A stretch of 64,000 nt of DNA from CALESS01 sp041741455 (lineage in GTDB: Bacteria > Chloroflexota > Anaerolineae > Anaerolineales > Anaerolineaceae), in contig JBGSJZ010000111.1 in the NCBI GenBank assembly GCA_041741455.1, positions 47,362-111,361 on the forward strand, read 5' to 3'. Below are positions 10,101-18,189 of this stretch, piece after piece. The notes under the pieces are model-generated. The model saw only the letters and a list, made by a program, of their open reading frames with translations, was not told the DNA's origin and made no database searches. The position numbers were made by a program, and so were the translations under genes. Position 1 is the stretch's first letter. Every line of letters begins with the position of its first letter.

Positions 10101-12886
10101 GCCAATTCCTCGCTACCGCCCACGCTATCTTCCACCAAGTACAACGCCTCCAGCGCACCTTCTGGGTTGCGTTTCTTCTCCCGTCGTTCAGCCAGCGCCA
10201 GCAGTAAAGAAGCATCTCCGCTGGCCAGGGCCGGATTTTCATCCAATAATTCCAGAATTTTTTGGTCAAGATGATGATCCCGGCCAAATGGTGCCCGTTG
10301 GATAAAAGCTTGCGCCAATGCCAGCCGATGTTTGCCATCCAGCAATTCCGCCCCGGCTTCCATGTATTCCCGTTCCCATTTGCGAGTTTCCAGCAACACC
10401 TGCAAAAGGAATTCTTCAGCAGAAGAACAGGTCTCTTGGTTCTTAGTAGCTTGCCGGGCAATCCGCAACCAGTAAATATCCTTCAGATCCAATCCATTCA
10501 GGTGATGCGCCGCCCTGAACAGGACTGCGGCATCCGCAGGAGAATGTCCGCTTTGCTCATACAACCAGCGGTAAAGCCCGACGGCCGCAGGTTTTTCCTG
10601 TGCCAGCAGGTGTTTTGCCAACTCATCGATAAATTTCTGAACCGAACTACTTTTTCCCAGCAGGCCGGCATCCGCTCCAAATGCTATCAGATCGATTGCC
10701 CAGTCAGGTTGCTGATGGATTGCCAGACTACGCTGGCGGTTAAACAACGGGTCAAACAATCCTGAACGCTGAGAGGGTGCCAATGCCGGGCAGCGTTTGG
10801 CCAGTTTTTCCGCCAATTCTTCTGCCAGGATGGCAGCTCTGGTGGGTGAATCCTCTGGTTTGACAAGACCAGCATCATACAAACTGAGCAGGCGCAACCC
10901 ATCCTGAATCGGTTCATCCCGGTTGGCGCTCAACAATTCCAATGCCCAAACGTGTTCAGCGTTCCGGTCATCCGCCCGAAAGAGCCGTTCGAGGCAGAGG
11001 GTCAGCAGGGCAGCATCCGCTTCTTTGCGCCGGATGGCTTCGGTCAACAATTGGATGGCATCCGACCGCCAGCCTTGCGGATGGTGGGTAACCAGTCCCT
11101 GCAGCAGCTTACGGTGAGATGAAGTCGTAAGTTCTACCTGGTTGTGGACGATCAAACCCAGGCGGCAATCTTCAACATCAAACACCGGAAGGTCGGACCA
11201 CATCAGCTCTGCTGCTTCCGCCAGGCGGGTCATTTCTTCCAGGTTAGGATGCTCGATGGCATAAATCCCGCCCAGGCCAAGGATATGCTTCCGTTCGGCA
11301 GGGCGTTGTTCCACCAGCTTTTCCAGCACCCCGCGCTGCAAGGCGTCCCCGCCCACATGCTGTTCTGCAGCCCAACGCCGTAACTCGGTCGATCCCCCGC
11401 CATCCTGCAAATACGCCACTACCAACCCACGCAACGATTCCGGGATGAAGTTACTGGCGAGGCAGGCCAGAGCATATTTTTCCCGCAATTCCTGCATTTT
11501 TTTTCTGGTGAAACTGGCCGGCATGGGGCTGGCAAGCAATACCTCCAAACGGCGCAATTCTTTTTCATCCCATTTCTTTTGTTGCAGATAGATATTTGCC
11601 AGGTGTTCGTTTAAGGCCGGATAAACCGCCCCTTCATCAAAAACGAGTTCAAACAATCGCTGATCCGATCTGAGCTGCCCTTCCAGCAGGGCTTCAGTCA
11701 GCCAGCGTCGGGTCTGGACGGCTTCCAGTTCTGGCTCAAAGGACAGCAAGAAGCGGGCCGCCGATTCCAATTTTGCCCACTCGCGTTCCTGAAAGTAAGT
11801 GCGGGTCAAGTGTTGCAAGGCTGGCAAAATGGTCAGACGATGATGGAGAGCACTTTCATAGACAAGTTGGGCGCGTTTCACCGGCACTTTAGCGCCTACA
11901 TAGGTCCAAACCCGCCCGGACTGGATCTCCAAATCTTGCGGTTGTAAAGCAGACGCCCGGTCCAGCACTTCCATCAACCGCGGCCAGAGAGTATCCTGCG
12001 GGATGCCAGAAAATTGATGTTGTGCATATGCTGGCCAGTTGCTACTCTCCAGTTCCACAATCGATTGCCCCCAGAGGATCCATAATTCTTCGGTCATTGC
12101 CAGTGCGCCGAACTCATCCCGCGCCCGGTCACATTGTTCAAAAGCCAGGCGGTAATTGCCGCTTTCATATGCCGCTTGAATAGCCCGCTTGCGATAGAGC
12201 GGGTTGGCTGGGGGGGTATCGGCCATAACGGTAAAAACGCTGGCAGCCTGGGCAGCAAATTCCGGGTCGGATTTTTCAGGCGCATCTTGAGTATCCCAGA
12301 TGGTACAGAAGTAATCGAATAAAAAACGGGTCAACAAACCATGTTCAGTGGTTTTTTCAGTTATTTTCCAGGCCTGCATGCAAGCTCGGATTCCGGCCGG
12401 AGAAACATCGACCCGGATGCGCGCCAGTCTGGCCCGTAACAACAAATCTTCTTCCGAAAGAAGCTTCATCTCGCCCAGTTGATCCAGTAAGCCAAATGCG
12501 TTTTCAACATCAGCAGTTTTCATTTGGTGAAGTGGTGTTTGCAGAATCAGGCGTGCCAGATGGGCGGCTGCTGGAGAATTCTCCGGGTTGATCCGCTGCA
12601 CACTGAAAAAGCACTGTAAATGGTTCTTCACCCGTCCATCAGTTACCCCCCGGCGCGTCAGCCCGAGGCAAAATGCCGCATATTCCGTAGAGGTGGCAGG
12701 CAAGAGCCGGCCGTATTCAAGAGCATCCACCATCACCTGGGGGGGAAGTTCTTCGTCTCCTGCCACCCTTGCAACCAGTTGCCTGGCTCGCTGGCCGTTC
12801 TGAAATTTTCCCCACCACCAGACCAAATAAACCAACGCCATCAATCCCACAACCCCTGCAATGATGAAACTTAAACTTAGTGGCAT
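7166..12886 (-). CDS. 1906-residue membrane-anchored TPR protein with a kinase and a pseudokinase
   Basis: An N-terminal membrane helix (residues 5-24) is followed by about 1300 residues of TPR-like helical repeats and then two protein kinase domains in tandem. The first (roughly 1350-1600) has LGSGEFADVF, the AMKLI lysine, catalytic HRDLHPNN, TDFGLA and a SPE motif, so it looks active. The second (roughly 1625-1900) keeps the glycine loop LGQGQAGPVYLG and AIKEI lysine, but the HRD catalytic loop reads IIHGCVLPTNVLV, so the catalytic Asp is Cys. DFG reads DFT. It is therefore predicted to be a pseudokinase. The kinases must face the cytoplasm, so the N-terminus should be outside. The long array probably recruits substrates, and the pseudokinase may regulate the first kinase. 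It is flanked in the operon by two other kinases. Confidence 0.93.
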   Translation of the reverse strand: MPLSLSFIIAGVVGLMALVYLVWWWGKFQNGQRARQLVARVAGDEELPPQVMVDALEYGRLLPATSTEYAAFCLGLTRRGVTDGRVKNHLQCFFSVQRINPENSPAAAHLARLILQTPLHQMKTADVENAFGLLDQLGEMKLLSEEDLLLRARLARIRVDVSPAGIRACMQAWKITEKTTEHGLLTRFLFDYFCTIWDTQDAPEKSDPEFAAQAASVFTVMADTPPANPLYRKRAIQAAYESGNYRLAFEQCDRARDEFGALAMTEELWILWGQSIVELESSNWPAYAQHQFSGIPQDTLWPRLMEVLDRASALQPQDLEIQSGRVWTYVGAKVPVKRAQLVYESALHHRLTILPALQHLTRTYFQEREWAKLESAARFLLSFEPELEAVQTRRWLTEALLEGQLRSDQRLFELVFDEGAVYPALNEHLANIYLQQKKWDEKELRRLEVLLASPMPASFTRKKMQELREKYALACLASNFIPESLRGLVVAYLQDGGGSTELRRWAAEQHVGGDALQRGVLEKLVEQRPAERKHILGLGGIYAIEHPNLEEMTRLAEAAELMWSDLPVFDVEDCRLGLIVHNQVELTTSSHRKLLQGLVTHHPQGWRSDAIQLLTEAIRRKEADAALLTLCLERLFRADDRNAEHVWALELLSANRDEPIQDGLRLLSLYDAGLVKPEDSPTRAAILAEELAEKLAKRCPALAPSQRSGLFDPLFNRQRSLAIHQQPDWAIDLIAFGADAGLLGKSSSVQKFIDELAKHLLAQEKPAAVGLYRWLYEQSGHSPADAAVLFRAAHHLNGLDLKDIYWLRIARQATKNQETCSSAEEFLLQVLLETRKWEREYMEAGAELLDGKHRLALAQAFIQRAPFGRDHHLDQKILELLDENPALASGDASLLLALAERREKKRNPEGALEALYLVEDSVGGSEELARRILTLLPSSSGRAAQAGRVAEYVKRYRNSYDLLAQMVALARDPAKPLPFETTFAIVDRWAELALKQPAGTAYAADASFIALTKCEVYDIFHAQISPEEANLLLHSIARQSRQALSSEARQRIERIGDEVLFSSGQAAETRQTVAEILYGLGNLAGAVWHFERLYEMDDYRQNAVESLERIARQLENPRRELPALLAAYRCVAQSAQRQGQLDVAETAARKAKAILVDEAALEELSGEDQRRVGQQSDELLRIYQIILEAREKKGIELDVNQRRDLADVLRLRGLWHQSGKYYSDLALALQKKADRQGALEAAEQVFDCYYKAGKSWWAPAAGYLLKILWGRDSVPPQDYVERFNKQEMELLESIAVLYHSLFVDPSLKLDPARRATYKRSANQLYDSFPFQYLQDHDYLQRLQYDLTLMPPTIEEPFELVPHISRHGRTETWTGLRYEKLDRLGSGEFADVFKVKDLQTNKVYAMKLITAAKGRDKKSVERFEREGRWLSELDHPNIVKCHDIGVQEERQYIIMDLVEGSTLDKLITIRRLEIPLQTRLQIFLKVCAAVEYLHSQGLLHRDLHPNNVLVGGEGYAEVKLTDFGLATIIDREGVGKSSRIHGRENYTSPEVYDGKGETSASDVFSLGALLCFILTGYPRPDATLQRDLKSKAFFNLGEVVERSLANNPQGRYQRVTELIADVRRRVDVPFDFGAIIQNVAPGRFQQLFELKERLGQGQAGPVYLGLDLRLPERPEVAIKEIESQQVRGSLERRAEHFFRVRDLSHPNIVHLLGFYRVDKKLYIVMERVIGASLATLIEQNEQGRKRFKPAEVLQISRDLAAALAFIHEQNIIHGCVLPTNVLVEAANGRARLSDFTASVLFDRDHWHKSAMLRQYDYYLAPEVRGEGEISPASDVYSLGCLLAHLVSGQRGVLTENELFASMEETHLWSEAQMDGLVKIILGSTALSADRREYTDGRMILNAMQELK

Positions 12887-12958
12887 AACGGCTCCCTGTC
12901 AATAACGAATGATTAAAGCATGATTCCGAAATCTGGAAATCACTAAATATTCAGTGAT

Positions 12959-15013
12959 TTATATGGAAATACGAAAAACCTCCAGACTACCAGCCCCATT
13001 CACCAAGACAATCTTGCGCTCCCACCAGAGCGGAGGGATTAGAAAATCGCCCAATACTGGTTGCTCGTGAACGATTTCTCCTTTCTGGGCGTGGACTACA
13101 CTTAAAATTCCGCCGTCCTGGTTGCTGGACACTGCTGCAATCAACCCGCTGCCATAAGCCAGCCCAGCCTGCAAAGTGCGACCGCCACCAATGCGAGTCT
13201 CCCAACCTTCCTGGAGGGAATTTTCCACGAATTGACAACCAATCAGTCGTCCATCTTGAAAGGCCAGCATCAACCAATTGTCTGCCACTTGCGGCGAGCC
13301 GATGGTTTGGCCGGCAAATGTCATTTCTCCCAGCAGCCTGGTTTCCGGAGTCGTTTCATACCAACGCAGCCGGGTATTCAAAGAACCATCTTTTGAAATG
13401 ATAGGGTAGATTGCTACAATCCTTCGGCCGCCCAAACGGATGACCACCCGGGCTGGTTCCTGTGGACCAATGGGTTCCACCTGGTCGCTCCCTGGCGGCA
13501 GCCGAACCAATCCAAAGGATGTAGGGAGATAAACAGAGCCACGTTCCAGAACTGCCGATCCGGCCGCCCGGCCTGGTAGTGAAAACTCATCTGCGCGCTG
13601 CCCTGGATCAGATACCGGCCAGCGGTAGAGTTTTTTCCCACCATGCCCATACAACCAATCCCCCCCTGTCAGCAGGCTCAAGCCTGCCTCCGGAAACCTG
13701 CCAGAGCGGTAACGTTGGCCGGTCTGTAAATTAACTTCCAACCAATCCGTCCCACCCATATGCAGTAATAACCGGTCCGCATGGATTGCCATGCCCCAGG
13801 TGGCCGAAATAACAGTGGAACGCGGTCCCAAGTTATACCGCCCCACCCGGCCGGTCTGCAAATCAAGCGTGATCAATTCACCGTTCAAGTTGCCACAGAT
13901 CAGGTTCCCCTGGTAAACCAGCGCTGACCGGCAGGCATCCACCCCTAAATCGATCGATGCCAGGTGGCGTTGAACATAGACCTGATCCCCGGTGCCTATC
14001 CGTTCCAGCGCATGCGGCGGGGTGGTATTTTCTTTACTGGAGAAACTGGGATTGGTTGCCAGATCCAACGGTGTATGCAAGATGGTGTTTTCATCATCCG
14101 TCCGTACAAACGTTTCATCCGGAGATAATTCTTCCAGTAAATGAGACCGGGCATCGCTGACTAATTTAAGATTGGCAGTCAGACGCACATCCACTGGAAT
14201 ACTCTCTGCATATTCCTCGAGTTCCTCACGCACCAGCCTGACGGCTGGCCGGGCAGAAGGTTGTTTCGCCAACAGCGATTTAAGCAATCCAATAAAGGAT
14301 ACCGGCAGATTCATCATCTGCAATGGCCGCCAATCTGGCTCCAGGTTTTTATGCCAGGCGGCCAGTTTTTGCCGCCAAATTTTTGTGTCGACCTCGCTGG
14401 ATTGAAAAGGCGGTGTGCCTATGATCATTTCATATAAAACACAACCTAACGCATACACATCTACCGCTGGTCCGGGAACCTCGCCCCACCAGAGTTCTGG
14501 AGCCATGTAGGAGGGGGTTCCAGCCGTCTCACGAAAACTGGCATCTGCCGCCCGAGCTATGCCGAAATCCATCACCATCAGACTGCCATCGTGCAAGATG
14601 CGCAGGTTTTCTGGTTTAATATCACAGTGCACCAGCCCACCCAAGGCCGCGGCTTCCAACGCCCTGGCCACCTGCACGGCATAAATCACCGCCTGGCGCA
14701 CCGGCAAGTTGGAGCCAGCCATCACATCTCGTAAATCTTTGCCGGTCAGGTAATCCATTACCAGGTACGGCACCCCATGCTCATCCCCATAATTCAATAA
14801 CCGCACAATATTGGGGTGGGTTGGCAGGCTGCGCAAGGCATCCGCCTCGCGCAAAAAGCGTTGACGGAATTCAGGGCTGGCGCTGATCTCAGGATTGAGC
14901 ACCTTGATCGCGACCATCACCCCAGTGGTTTTATCCCGTGCCAGAAAAACTGTACCAAAACCACCGCTGCCCAATTCTTCCAGAATTTTGTATTGACCGA
15001 TACTTTCAATCAT
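12959..15013 (-). CDS. Ser/Thr kinase with C-terminal beta-propeller
   Basis: Residues about 7-260 form a Hanks-type kinase: LGSGGFGTVFLA, AIKVL lysine, catalytic loop LVHCDIKPENLRI (HCD instead of HRD, with the catalytic Asp kept) and DFGIARA, then SYMAPELWWGE. After a linker the C-terminal half (about 345-684) has repeated beta-rich blades of PQQ/WD-like type, for example GNLICGNLNGELITLDLQTG. No membrane segment is seen, so both parts are probably cytoplasmic. I place the start at the ATG at 15013 because AGGTG lies 5 nt upstream; a longer form from 15031 would add six residues. The gaps to the neighbours (72 nt and 183 nt) are larger than elsewhere in the operon, so an internal promoter is possible. 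Confidence 0.9.
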   Translation of the reverse strand: MIESIGQYKILEELGSGGFGTVFLARDKTTGVMVAIKVLNPEISASPEFRQRFLREADALRSLPTHPNIVRLLNYGDEHGVPYLVMDYLTGKDLRDVMAGSNLPVRQAVIYAVQVARALEAAALGGLVHCDIKPENLRILHDGSLMVMDFGIARAADASFRETAGTPSYMAPELWWGEVPGPAVDVYALGCVLYEMIIGTPPFQSSEVDTKIWRQKLAAWHKNLEPDWRPLQMMNLPVSFIGLLKSLLAKQPSARPAVRLVREELEEYAESIPVDVRLTANLKLVSDARSHLLEELSPDETFVRTDDENTILHTPLDLATNPSFSSKENTTPPHALERIGTGDQVYVQRHLASIDLGVDACRSALVYQGNLICGNLNGELITLDLQTGRVGRYNLGPRSTVISATWGMAIHADRLLLHMGGTDWLEVNLQTGQRYRSGRFPEAGLSLLTGGDWLYGHGGKKLYRWPVSDPGQRADEFSLPGRAAGSAVLERGSVYLPTSFGLVRLPPGSDQVEPIGPQEPARVVIRLGGRRIVAIYPIISKDGSLNTRLRWYETTPETRLLGEMTFAGQTIGSPQVADNWLMLAFQDGRLIGCQFVENSLQEGWETRIGGGRTLQAGLAYGSGLIAAVSSNQDGGILSVVHAQKGEIVHEQPVLGDFLIPPLWWERKIVLVNGAGSLEVFRISI

Positions 15014-15196
15014 AAAACACCTGGCTTGCATCTGAACAGTAGCGGAACATCTCCAAAAAAATCATCTTTACAACTGATGGAAGTTGAATCTGGGGAGGAT
15101 TTTTGAACGATGCCAGCCGGTAGAGCAACCCTGGGATTCTGGAACGGTTGAATTTTTCTGGCATACCTCAGGCTGCTCCCTGTACAATTAGTTTCT

Positions 15197-15766
15197 TTAC
15201 GGACGGATGTACCATTGGTGATTGCGCTGGATCAACAGTAGCAGATCGGAATATGGCAAATCCAAATGCCGCTCGGTTTGAGTATCCATGATCCGAAGGT
15301 AACCATCCACCTGTACCATCACCTTGTCTGCATCCATCTCGGTACTCTGATACTTCATCTCAACAAAATCCCACTGGTAAGGAATATCCCAGGTCACAAA
15401 TGTTCCGATCATATTCCTGATTTCAGTCTCAAATTGTAAAGGAGACTTGGTGCCTGGTTCCAGTAATTCGTATGCTTCACGATACTTTTCTTCGTTGAGA
15501 AGGTCATAATATCGGATAGCTGTCCTCACTGGAGCAGAACGCAAGAGGTTGGGAGATACCAGCATCACAATCAGAAAAGCCAGGCCAACTGCCAGGGCTA
15601 CCCCACCTGAAATCAAGCCGATGGTTTTCCAATTTGGCCTGGTTCGTGTTTGCTGCAGGCTGAACGGATCGGCTAAATCCACCGTGAAATCATATAACGT
15701 CGGTTCTTGCTGGGTCACCCCAGGTGCAGGCGGAGCGGAGAAAAATTCATCATCCTGGTTGGTCAT
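15197..15766 (-). CDS. Single-pass membrane protein with an NTF2-like extracytoplasmic domain
   Basis: The 189-residue protein has a cytoplasmic N-terminus of about 46 residues rich in Pro/Gln/Thr, one membrane helix (about 47-70, TIGLISGGVALAVGLAFLIV) and an outer domain of about 115 residues. That domain starts with APVRTAIRYYDLLNEEKYRE, the helix typical of NTF2-like or DUF4878-like folds. The family assignment is tentative. The ATG overlaps the FHA gene stop by 4 nt (ATGA), so the two are almost certainly co-translated. It could be the outward-facing sensor of the pathway, with Thr residues in the short cytoplasmic tail available for phosphorylation. That role is inference. Confidence 0.75.
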   Translation of the reverse strand: MTNQDDEFFSAPPAPGVTQQEPTLYDFTVDLADPFSLQQTRTRPNWKTIGLISGGVALAVGLAFLIVMLVSPNLLRSAPVRTAIRYYDLLNEEKYREAYELLEPGTKSPLQFETEIRNMIGTFVTWDIPYQWDFVEMKYQSTEMDADKVMVQVDGYLRIMDTQTERHLDLPYSDLLLLIQRNHQWYIRP

Positions 15767-17106
15767 TTGCGTTCCCCTGTCGGCCGAATCCGGATTTCGC
15801 GTCCCTCGATCAGGAGCACATCCCCTTCCCGAAAAGGTATGGCTTGGTTGGATTCCATCCTTAGGCCATTTAGCACACTGCCATTTGGGCTTCCATTATC
15901 GCGGATGGTAATCGATGCGGACCCAACCAGGATGGTTGCATGAGTCCGGCTGATGAATTTTTCTGGATCAGGTAATGAAACCGGTGGTGTCGGTCCACTT
16001 ACCGGAGGCCGACCCACCAGGTTCTCGCCTGCCGCAAGCTTGAAAACTGAGGATTGGCCCTGGTAGGTGACAATTACTTCCCATTGTTGCTCGCCCAGCC
16101 TGTGCCGGGTTGGTTGGGGCATCTCCTCCGTTTGTCCTTCCGAAATTCCGACCAGAGACAGCGGTACCGTTTCAGGTCTTCCGCTCTTCTCGTGCCCAGG
16201 AGGGGGAACCACCGGCGTCTCTGGTGGAACAATTCCGGTAGGTTCGCGCTTCTTCGGTTCGGCACCGGCTGGCGGAACGATCACCGTTCCACCTTTTGGA
16301 GCAGGAGGTTGGGCGGGTTTAGCTGGTTCAATCGACGTTCCACCACCAACCACCACCGTTTTGGTGCGTCCACCGGAGGGTTTGCTGACTGCGGGCGGGG
16401 GTGCCCCGACCGGCTTTTCAGCAGGTAGCTGTGGGCGGGGTTCCGGAGTCCTTTCCACAGGAGCCTGACCAGCCCCCACGATTTGAGTCTTGCTGCGCCC
16501 GCCAGATTTTGTGGTCGGAGGCGGCTGTGATACCGATTCGCTGGACCGTGAGGGCGGATTGGCAAGCGGCTGGGGGTTTGGTTCGGGTGTTCTACTACCC
16601 GTTGGCTGACCGCCGGTGAAGATCTGGGTTTTACTGCGGGATTTTCCGGCAGATGGTTCTGACCCAGGTTCCGGGGTGCGGGGTGCACCTGCCTGGTTGG
16701 AGGATGGTTTGGGTTCGGGAGTCCGGCCACTGCCGGTTGTCCCTCCACTCATAATTTGAGTTTTATTGCGGCCAGCTCCAGCAGGTTTATGCCCCTCGCC
16801 CGCTACAGGCTCGTTTTTCCCCTCCACGCCAAACACCGAGGTGCCATGCCGGCGCGCCGGGGCAGGTGATTCTTCCGATGCTGGTTGGGCTGGAGTAGCC
16901 TGTCCCCGGTTTTTATTGAGCTGTTTCACATAGGCTTCTTTTTTAAATGGATTGATGAGCGTACGGTAGGCTTCTTCAATTAGACTCAGACGCCCGGGAT
17001 CTTCCTCATACTGTTTCCTGGCTCGCCGGTAACCCTGCTCAATGACATCAAATCCGGCATTAAACGGAATACCCAAAATATCAAAATAATTCTCAGCCTG
17101 CGGCAT
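15763..17106 (-). CDS. DnaJ-like N-terminus, Pro-rich KTQI repeat linker and C-terminal FHA domain
   Basis: This is the first gene of the kinase operon. Residues 5-63 resemble a J domain (NYFDILGIPFNAGFDVIEQG, then EEAYRTLINPFKKEAY), but the HPD signature is absent. Residues 70-330 are a disordered Pro/Gly-rich linker with repeated units: KTQI at Thr116, Thr160 and Thr207, KTVV at Thr250 and GTVIV at Thr274, interspersed with RTPEP segments. Residues about 350-440 are an FHA phosphothreonine-binding domain with NLVGRPP, SRTHATI and DNGSPNGSVLNG. FHA domains bind pThr with preference at +3, and the repeats put a hydrophobic residue there. The linker is therefore a plausible phosphorylation ladder for the downstream kinases. 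A GGGAGGGAG ribosome site precedes the ATG. Confidence 0.88.
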   Translation of the reverse strand: MPQAENYFDILGIPFNAGFDVIEQGYRRARKQYEEDPGRLSLIEEAYRTLINPFKKEAYVKQLNKNRGQATPAQPASEESPAPARRHGTSVFGVEGKNEPVAGEGHKPAGAGRNKTQIMSGGTTGSGRTPEPKPSSNQAGAPRTPEPGSEPSAGKSRSKTQIFTGGQPTGSRTPEPNPQPLANPPSRSSESVSQPPPTTKSGGRSKTQIVGAGQAPVERTPEPRPQLPAEKPVGAPPPAVSKPSGGRTKTVVVGGGTSIEPAKPAQPPAPKGGTVIVPPAGAEPKKREPTGIVPPETPVVPPPGHEKSGRPETVPLSLVGISEGQTEEMPQPTRHRLGEQQWEVIVTYQGQSSVFKLAAGENLVGRPPVSGPTPPVSLPDPEKFISRTHATILVGSASITIRDNGSPNGSVLNGLRMESNQAIPFREGDVLLIEGREIRIRPTGERK

Positions 17107-17157
17107 GTGACTCCCTCCCCACCAGATAATTTATCTTTCCCTGAACTGACTTCCTTT

Positions 17158-17197
17158 GTTAAGAAGTGTTAAGAAGTGTTTAAAAGTGTATAACAAT
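17158..17197. promoter_or_regulatory. Four 10-bp-phased direct repeats between divergent operons
   Basis: The sequence reads gttaagaagt, gttaagaagt, gtttaaaagt, gtataacaat with an exact 10-bp period, so all copies face the same side of the helix. It lies between the divergent FHA/kinase operon and the parvulin lipoprotein gene. On the minus strand it overlaps the likely core promoter and early leader of the kinase operon. It looks like a multimeric operator. The cognate regulator is unknown. Confidence 0.5.
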
Positions 17198-17237
17198 CAT
17201 CATCTATTTTCAAGGTATATTCGGATGAATTTACGGA

Positions 17238-17243
17238 TATAAT
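17238..17243 (+). promoter_or_regulatory. -10 box for the parvulin lipoprotein gene
   Basis: A perfect TATAAT lies 13 nt before the ATG at 17257, implying a very short leader. No convincing -35 hexamer is present at the usual distance, which would fit activator dependence through the repeats just upstream. Confidence 0.4.
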
Positions 17244-17256
17244 CTAATGGATTCAT

Positions 17257-18162
17257 ATGAAGAATATCACACGTTTATCCATTTTCATTCTCGTTCTGCT
17301 TTTGCTGACCGGCTGTGGGCAAACATCGCCTACCGCTACCCTGCCAGTGGCTACAGCCACTCTGCCACTCCCGAGCCCCACGCCGCAGCCACCCACACCC
17401 ACCCCACTGCCAATGGCTATGCAGATCAATGATTCAGGGATTTTGCTGTCCGAATACGAAGCGGAGATTCAACGCCAACAGGCCGCTGAACCATCCCTCG
17501 GAACTCAATCCACCCCGCAACAAATTGCCCAACAGGTGCTGGATGACCTGATCGGTCAAACCCTGCTGGCAGAGGCCGCCTATTCTACCGGCTTCCAATT
17601 GAGTGATGCTGATCTGCAGATGCGCATCGATGCCCTGGCGACCGAAATGGGCGGAGCCCAGGCCCTGGCAGACTGGCAGAATGCGAATTTCTACACCCCG
17701 GATACCTTTGCCCTTGCCTTGCGCCGCCAGGTTGCAGCACTTTGGCAGCGCGATCAGATCCTGATCGGAGTACCGATCAGCGTCGAGCAGGTTCACGCCC
17801 GGCAAATCCTGGTGCGCATGCAAGAAACAGCCGATGAAATTCTGCGCCAGGTGAAAGCTGGCTCGAATTTTGCATCCCTGGCATGGGGTTATGATGCACT
17901 GACTGGCGGAGATCTGGGATGGTTCAGTCGCGGGATGCTGACCCAACCTTCCGTGGAAGAAGCGGCCTTCACCCTGCAACCCGGAGAGGTCAGCGGGATC
18001 ATCCAGAGCGACCTCGGTTATCACATTATCCAAGTGATTGAACGGGATGCCAACCGTCCATTGCAAGCCGAAGTATTGCAGCAAACCCAATTGGCCGCCC
18101 TGGAGCAATGGGTGGAACAGGAAAAAAACACTGCCCGCATCCAGATCTTCGTGCAACCCTAA
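17257..18162 (+). CDS. PpiC-type peptidylprolyl isomerase lipoprotein (SurA/PrsA-like)
   Basis: This is an extracytoplasmic foldase. The N-terminus carries a lipoprotein signal with lipobox LLTGC at residues 18-22, followed by a Pro/Thr-rich linker. Residues about 55-170 are a SurA-like helical chaperone region (ISEYEAEI-type helices, QQIAQQVLDDLIGQTLLAEA). Residues about 180-280 form a parvulin domain with HARQILVRMQE, LGWFSRGML, FTLQPGEVSG and YHIIQVIERD, all typical of the family. It probably assists folding of secreted proteins such as those encoded further downstream. It is divergent from the kinase operon and is followed after 27 nt by a membrane protein gene in the same direction. Confidence 0.9.
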   Translation: MKNITRLSIFILVLLLLTGCGQTSPTATLPVATATLPLPSPTPQPPTPTPLPMAMQINDSGILLSEYEAEIQRQQAAEPSLGTQSTPQQIAQQVLDDLIGQTLLAEAAYSTGFQLSDADLQMRIDALATEMGGAQALADWQNANFYTPDTFALALRRQVAALWQRDQILIGVPISVEQVHARQILVRMQETADEILRQVKAGSNFASLAWGYDALTGGDLGWFSRGMLTQPSVEEAAFTLQPGEVSGIIQSDLGYHIIQVIERDANRPLQAEVLQQTQLAALEQWVEQEKNTARIQIFVQP

Positions 18163-18189
18163 GCCTTTGATAGAATATGGAGCAACCTT

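Noticed and set aside
1..17106. Kinase operon as a known ESX/type VII or type VI secretion locus
   Set aside because: No EccC/FtsK ATPase, WXG100 protein, sheath, Hcp or VgrG is encoded in the visible part.
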